DNA from: Moraxellaceae bacterium
Lineage (GTDB): Bacteria > Pseudomonadota > Gammaproteobacteria > Burkholderiales > Rhodocyclaceae
Length of the DNA: 34,281 nucleotides
Direction of reading: 5' to 3'
NCBI GenBank assembly: GCA_031119205.1
Contig: JAVHYF010000041.1
Span: 1 to 34,281, forward strand
The notes under the pieces were generated by a model. The model was not told where the DNA came from and made no database searches. It saw nothing but the letters and a program-made list of their open reading frames with translations. How positions within the stretch are numbered: the first letter of the stretch is position 1; every line of letters starts with the position of its first letter. Positions 29,256 through 34,281 of the stretch are shown piece by piece. The translations under genes and the position numbers were made by a program.

Positions 29256-30152
29256 ATGGCGACCGGAACCGAGGCGGCCCACGGCCCCACCCCGGGTGAG
29301 TACATCGCTCACCACTTGACCCACTTCAATGGCACTGGCGGCAAGCAGGCTGCGCTGGTGGACTTCTCCCTCGTCAACTACGACACCCTGTTCTGGGCGG
29401 TTGCGATGGGGGTGCTCGGCTGTTTCGTGCTGTGGCTGGCTGCCCGCAAGGCGACGTCCGGCGTGCCCGGCCGTTTCCAGGCCGCCGTCGAACTGCTGGT
29501 CGAAATGGTGGGTGACCAGGCCAAGGGCCTCATCCACAGTCCCGAGTCGCGCAAGTTCGTCGCTCCGCTGGCGCTGACAGTCTTTGTCTGGGTGTTCCTG
29601 ATGAACGCCATGGACTTCATTCCGGTCGATCTGATCCCGCGCCTCTGGGAAATGATCTACGGTGGCATGGGCCATGATCCGCACCATGCGTACCAGCGCG
29701 TCGTCGCGACGGCCGACATCAATGCCACGCTGGGCATGTCGATCACCGTGCTGCTGATCTGCCTGTTCTACAACGTCAAGATCAAGGGCGCGGGTGGCTG
29801 GGCGCATGAACTGGTCAGTGCGCCATTCGGCACCAGCAAGAACCCGATCCTCGCTGTCGTGCTCGGCCTGGTGAACTTCGCCATGCAGATCATCGAGTTC
29901 GCTGCCAAGACCATTTCGCACGGCATGCGCTTGTTCGGCAACATGTTCGCCGGCGAGCTGATCTTCATGCTCATCGCGCTGATGGGCGCTGCCTGGACGG
30001 GCTACAACGCCCCCAGCATCCTGCTTTTCCTGGGTCACTTCGTGGCCGGTATGGCATGGACCCTGTTCCACATTCTGGTCGTCGTATTGCAGGCGTTCAT
30101 CTTCATGATGCTGACGCTGGTCTACGTCGGCCAGGCGCACGAGTCGCACTGA
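29256..30152 (+). CDS. atpB: ATP synthase Fo subunit a
   Basis: This 298-residue subunit forms the proton half-channels beside the c-ring. The essential Arg is R225 in SHGMRLFGNM, the equivalent of E. coli R210. The hydrophobic segments and the VWVFLMNAMDFIPVDLIP motif are conserved. The protein is slightly longer than the E. coli one (271) because of a longer N-terminus and a loop near 130-150 with several His. It starts directly after atpI. Confidence 0.98.
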   Translation: MATGTEAAHGPTPGEYIAHHLTHFNGTGGKQAALVDFSLVNYDTLFWAVAMGVLGCFVLWLAARKATSGVPGRFQAAVELLVEMVGDQAKGLIHSPESRKFVAPLALTVFVWVFLMNAMDFIPVDLIPRLWEMIYGGMGHDPHHAYQRVVATADINATLGMSITVLLICLFYNVKIKGAGGWAHELVSAPFGTSKNPILAVVLGLVNFAMQIIEFAAKTISHGMRLFGNMFAGELIFMLIALMGAAWTGYNAPSILLFLGHFVAGMAWTLFHILVVVLQAFIFMMLTLVYVGQAHESH

Positions 30153-30187
30153 TTTCCGTTAGGTTTTTTGCCCCACTTTCTTTTTAA

Positions 30188-30460
<273 letters not shown>

Positions 30461-30495
30461 ACCTTTCTTAAGCTTTCCCAGGAAAGGGATCTGCC

Positions 30496-30969
30496 GTGAA
30501 TCTGAACGCAACACTGCTTGCGCAGATCGTGGTGTTCCTCGCCTTCGTGGTCTTCACGATGAAATTCGTGTGGCCGCCGATCGTGAAGGCACTCGACGAG
30601 CGCGCAAAGAAGATCGCCGACGGGCTCGCTGCTGCTGACAAGGCTAAAACTGATCTGGCACTGGCTGAAAAGCGTGTCGGTGAAGAGCTGCGCAAGGCAC
30701 GCGAATCCGCGTCCGACCTGCGTGGTGGCGCCGAGAAGCAGGCGACCCAGCTGGTGGATGACGCTCGCGCCGAAGCCGCCCGCATCATTGCCCAGGCTCG
30801 CGAAGCCGCCGAGAAGGAAGCCGACGCCGCTGCCCAGCGTGCCAAGGACGACCTGCGTGAACAGATTGCGCTGCTGGCTGTGGCCGGCGCCGAGCGCATC
30901 CTGCGTCGCGAAGTGAACGCCCAGGCACATGCTGATCTGCTCGCCAATCTGAAGCAGGAACTCAGGTAA
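30496..30969 (+). CDS. atpF: ATP synthase Fo subunit b
   Basis: The 157-residue protein has one N-terminal membrane helix (about 5-26) and a long charged, Ala-rich coiled coil, the peripheral stalk that holds F1 to Fo. The start is GTG at 30496, with AGGAAAGGGA upstream. The [20 protein letters not shown] start is conserved. atpH follows after five bases. Confidence 0.97.
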   Translation: MNLNATLLAQIVVFLAFVVFTMKFVWPPIVKALDERAKKIADGLAAADKAKTDLALAEKRVGEELRKARESASDLRGGAEKQATQLVDDARAEAARIIAQAREAAEKEADAAAQRAKDDLREQIALLAVAGAERILRREVNAQAHADLLANLKQELR

Positions 30970-30974
30970 GCGCC

Positions 30975-31499
30975 ATGGCTGAGAACCTCACCCTGGCGCG
31001 ACCCTATGCAGAAGCGGTATTCGTGCTGGCGCGCGACGCCGGCACGCTGCCGTCCTGGGCGCAGGCCCTGGACGGACTGGCTGCTGTGGCGTCTGCGCCC
31101 GAAGTCCGCGACCTGATCGGTGATCCGCGCGTCGTGCCGGCCCAGGTGGTCGAAGTGCTTGCTGGTGGCTCGCTGAGCCCCGAGCAACACAACTTCGTCC
31201 AGGTGCTGGTCGCCAACGGTCGTGCCGAACTGCTGCCCGAGATCCGCGAGCTGTTCGTCGAAGAGAAGAACCGCTTCGATGGCGTGCGTGATGCTGTCGT
31301 CAGCTCCGCCTTCCCCATGGATGACGCTGCCCTCCAGCAGCTCGCCGCCGACCTCGCTCCGCGCTTTGGCGCGTTGCGCATGTCCGTGCGCATCGACCCC
31401 GAACTGATCGGTGGCGTGCGCGTGGCTGTCGACGATGAAGTGCTGGACGCCTCGGTACGAGGCAAGCTCGAAGCCATGGCTGCCGCCTTACAGAACTAG
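30975..31499 (+). CDS. atpH: ATP synthase F1 subunit delta
   Basis: The 174-residue protein links the b stalk to the top of F1. [13 protein letters not shown] at the N-terminus and the C-terminal [28 protein letters not shown] stretch are the OSCP/delta signatures. The length is close to E. coli delta (177). It lies between atpF and atpA in the normal order, and a GGAG site at its 3' end serves atpA. Confidence 0.97.
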   Translation: MAENLTLARPYAEAVFVLARDAGTLPSWAQALDGLAAVASAPEVRDLIGDPRVVPAQVVEVLAGGSLSPEQHNFVQVLVANGRAELLPEIRELFVEEKNRFDGVRDAVVSSAFPMDDAALQQLAADLAPRFGALRMSVRIDPELIGGVRVAVDDEVLDASVRGKLEAMAAALQN

Positions 31500-31508
31500 G
31501 AGTTATCC

Positions 31509-33047
<1,539 letters not shown>

Positions 33048-33061
33048 TCTAGGACACGATC

Positions 33062-33937
33062 ATGGCTGGCGGAAAAGAGATCCGTAACAAGATCAAGAGC
33101 GTCCAGAACACCAAGAAGATCACCAAGGCGATGGAAATGGTGGCGGCTTCCAAGATGCGCAAGGCACAAGAGCGCATGCGGGCAGGCCGTCCCTACGCGC
33201 AGAAGCTGGCCCGCATCGCGGGTCACCTTGCGCAGGCTTCGGTGAGCGACTTCAAGCACCCCTTCCTCAGCGGCCCAGCCGAAGTGAAGAAGGTGGGCGT
33301 GATCCTGGTGTCGACGGACAAGGGTTTGTGCGGCGGCCTCAACACCAACCTGTTCCGCCAGCTCGTGCTGCGCATGAAGGAGTGGGAAGGTGGCGGCGTC
33401 AGCGCCATGCAGTTCACCTGTATCGGCAACAAGGGCCTGGGCTTCATGCAGCGCATGGGTGCCAAGGTCGTGTCGAACGTGATCCAGCTTGGCGACGCGC
33501 CGCACATGGAACGTCTGATCGGCCCGGTGAAGGTGATGATCGATGCCTACCTCAATGGCGAGGTGGACGCGGTCTTCGTGGCCTACAACCGGTTCGAGAA
33601 CACCATGAAGCAGGAGCCTACGATCCGGCAGATGCTGCCGCTGACTGGCGAGCACTTCAAGGACACCGTACCCGAGCGTTCCTGGGACTACATCTACGAG
33701 CCGGACGCACAGGCCGTGATCGAAGAGGTCCTGCGTCGCTTCATCGAGACGGCGGTTTATCAGTCCGTGGCCGAGAACATGGCCTCCGAGCAGAGCGCGC
33801 GCATGGTGGCCATGAAGGCTGCCTCCGACAATGCCGGCAACGTGATCAAGGAGCTGCAACTGGTCTACAACAAGACCCGTCAGGCCGCGATTACGAAGGA
33901 ACTGTCTGAGATCGTCAGCGGCGCCGCCGCGGTTTAA
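33062..33937 (+). CDS. atpG: ATP synthase F1 subunit gamma
   Basis: The 291-residue central shaft starts [36 protein letters not shown], the conserved N-terminal helix, and ends with the partner helix carrying [15 protein letters not shown] and [22 protein letters not shown]. The middle is the Rossmann-like domain with [11 protein letters not shown]. It turns inside the alpha3-beta3 head and couples it to the c-ring. Confidence 0.98.
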   Translation: MAGGKEIRNKIKSVQNTKKITKAMEMVAASKMRKAQERMRAGRPYAQKLARIAGHLAQASVSDFKHPFLSGPAEVKKVGVILVSTDKGLCGGLNTNLFRQLVLRMKEWEGGGVSAMQFTCIGNKGLGFMQRMGAKVVSNVIQLGDAPHMERLIGPVKVMIDAYLNGEVDAVFVAYNRFENTMKQEPTIRQMLPLTGEHFKDTVPERSWDYIYEPDAQAVIEEVLRRFIETAVYQSVAENMASEQSARMVAMKAASDNAGNVIKELQLVYNKTRQAAITKELSEIVSGAAAV

Positions 33938-33964
33938 GAATTTTTGCGTATTGGGGATATGACT

Positions 33965-34281
33965 ATGAGTCAAGGATCCGTAGTTCAGTGCATCGGCGCC
34001 GTGGTGGACATCCAGTTCCCGCGTGAGTCGATGCCCAAGGTGTACGACGCGTTGGTGCTGGATGCGTCGGAAGAAAACGTTCTGGTCGAAAAGGGCCTGA
34101 CCTTCGAAGTGCAGCAACAGCTGGGCGACGGCGTGGTGCGAACCATCGCCATGGGTTCGTCCGACGGTGTGCGTCGCGGCATGAAGGTCAATGGCACTGG
34201 CGCCGGCATCTCGGTGCCGGTGGGTCATGGCACGTTGGGCCGCATCATGGATGTGCTGGGTCGTCCCATCGACGAAGCCGG
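33965..34281 (+). CDS. atpD: ATP synthase F1 subunit beta, N-terminal part (cut by window edge)
   Basis: The first 105 codons are inside the window: [19 protein letters not shown], then the beta-barrel domain up to [15 protein letters not shown]. The catalytic P-loop lies beyond the edge. ATG 33965 was chosen because GGGG lies eight bases upstream; an in-frame ATG two codons earlier (33959) is only two bases from that site. The intergenic gap after atpG is 27 bases. Confidence 0.97.
   Translation, partial: MSQGSVVQCIGAVVDIQFPRESMPKVYDALVLDASEENVLVEKGLTFEVQQQLGDGVVRTIAMGSSDGVRRGMKVNGTGAGISVPVGHGTLGRIMDVLGRPIDEA

Overview
The window is a high-GC, gene-dense stretch of a bacterial chromosome, most probably from a betaproteobacterium. 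The evidence is a gmk-yicC-kinase-phosphatase-rph block, a chromosomal parA-parB pair, and an F1Fo ATP synthase operon in the order atpI-B-E-F-H-A-G-D. I cannot name the genus. No tRNA, rRNA, CRISPR array, transposase, integrase or phage gene was seen. No stretch longer than about 300 bases lacks a gene; the longest gap (971-1192) is described under the yicC leader hairpin.

Layout. (1) 1-4404: gmk (start only) and yicC on the minus strand, then a Ser/Thr kinase/PP2C phosphatase pair, a GNAT acetyltransferase and rph on the plus strand. (2) 4561-9582: a minus-strand signalling block, read as an OmpR-type regulator, a hybrid dCache/PAS histidine kinase, a single-domain globin and a diguanylate cyclase. 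Two near-identical 18-bp direct-repeat sites lie upstream of the regulator and upstream of the globin, so the two-component system may control both itself and the globin-cyclase pair. (3) 9664-13219: a putative DNA adenine methyltransferase, a YjgR/HerA-like ATPase and a secreted Cys-rich protein, all minus strand. (4) 13375-16726: yebC, parA, parB and a DUF4197 protein on the plus strand. (5) 16787-28755: about 12 kb of minus-strand genes with mostly overlapping stops and starts, devoted to lipids: an ArsR-family regulator, a YebB-like protein, aas (split in two), an LplT-PlsC fusion, a KAS III-diiron oxidase fusion, a protein of unknown family, a fatty-acid-hydroxylase-like protein, a second LplT-PlsC fusion and a Bcr/CflA exporter. 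(6) 28827-34281: the atp operon with a strong sigma70-type promoter; atpD runs off the window.

The most unusual part is block 5. Lysophospholipid import and re-acylation genes (LplT/Aas type) surround a ketosynthase fused to a heme-oxygenase-like diiron oxidase, an unknown protein and a membrane di-iron hydroxylase, under what looks like one ArsR-type switch with two matching operators. This suggests an inducible membrane-lipid remodelling or lipid-product pathway, which I do not recognise as a described system. Within it, aas is split by an 11-bp tandem duplication; removing one copy restores a 714-codon Aas frame.

Other signals include two long imperfect inverted-repeat elements with a shared core, a 21-bp palindrome in front of the globin gene, and an 11-bp-period repeat upstream of the response regulator.
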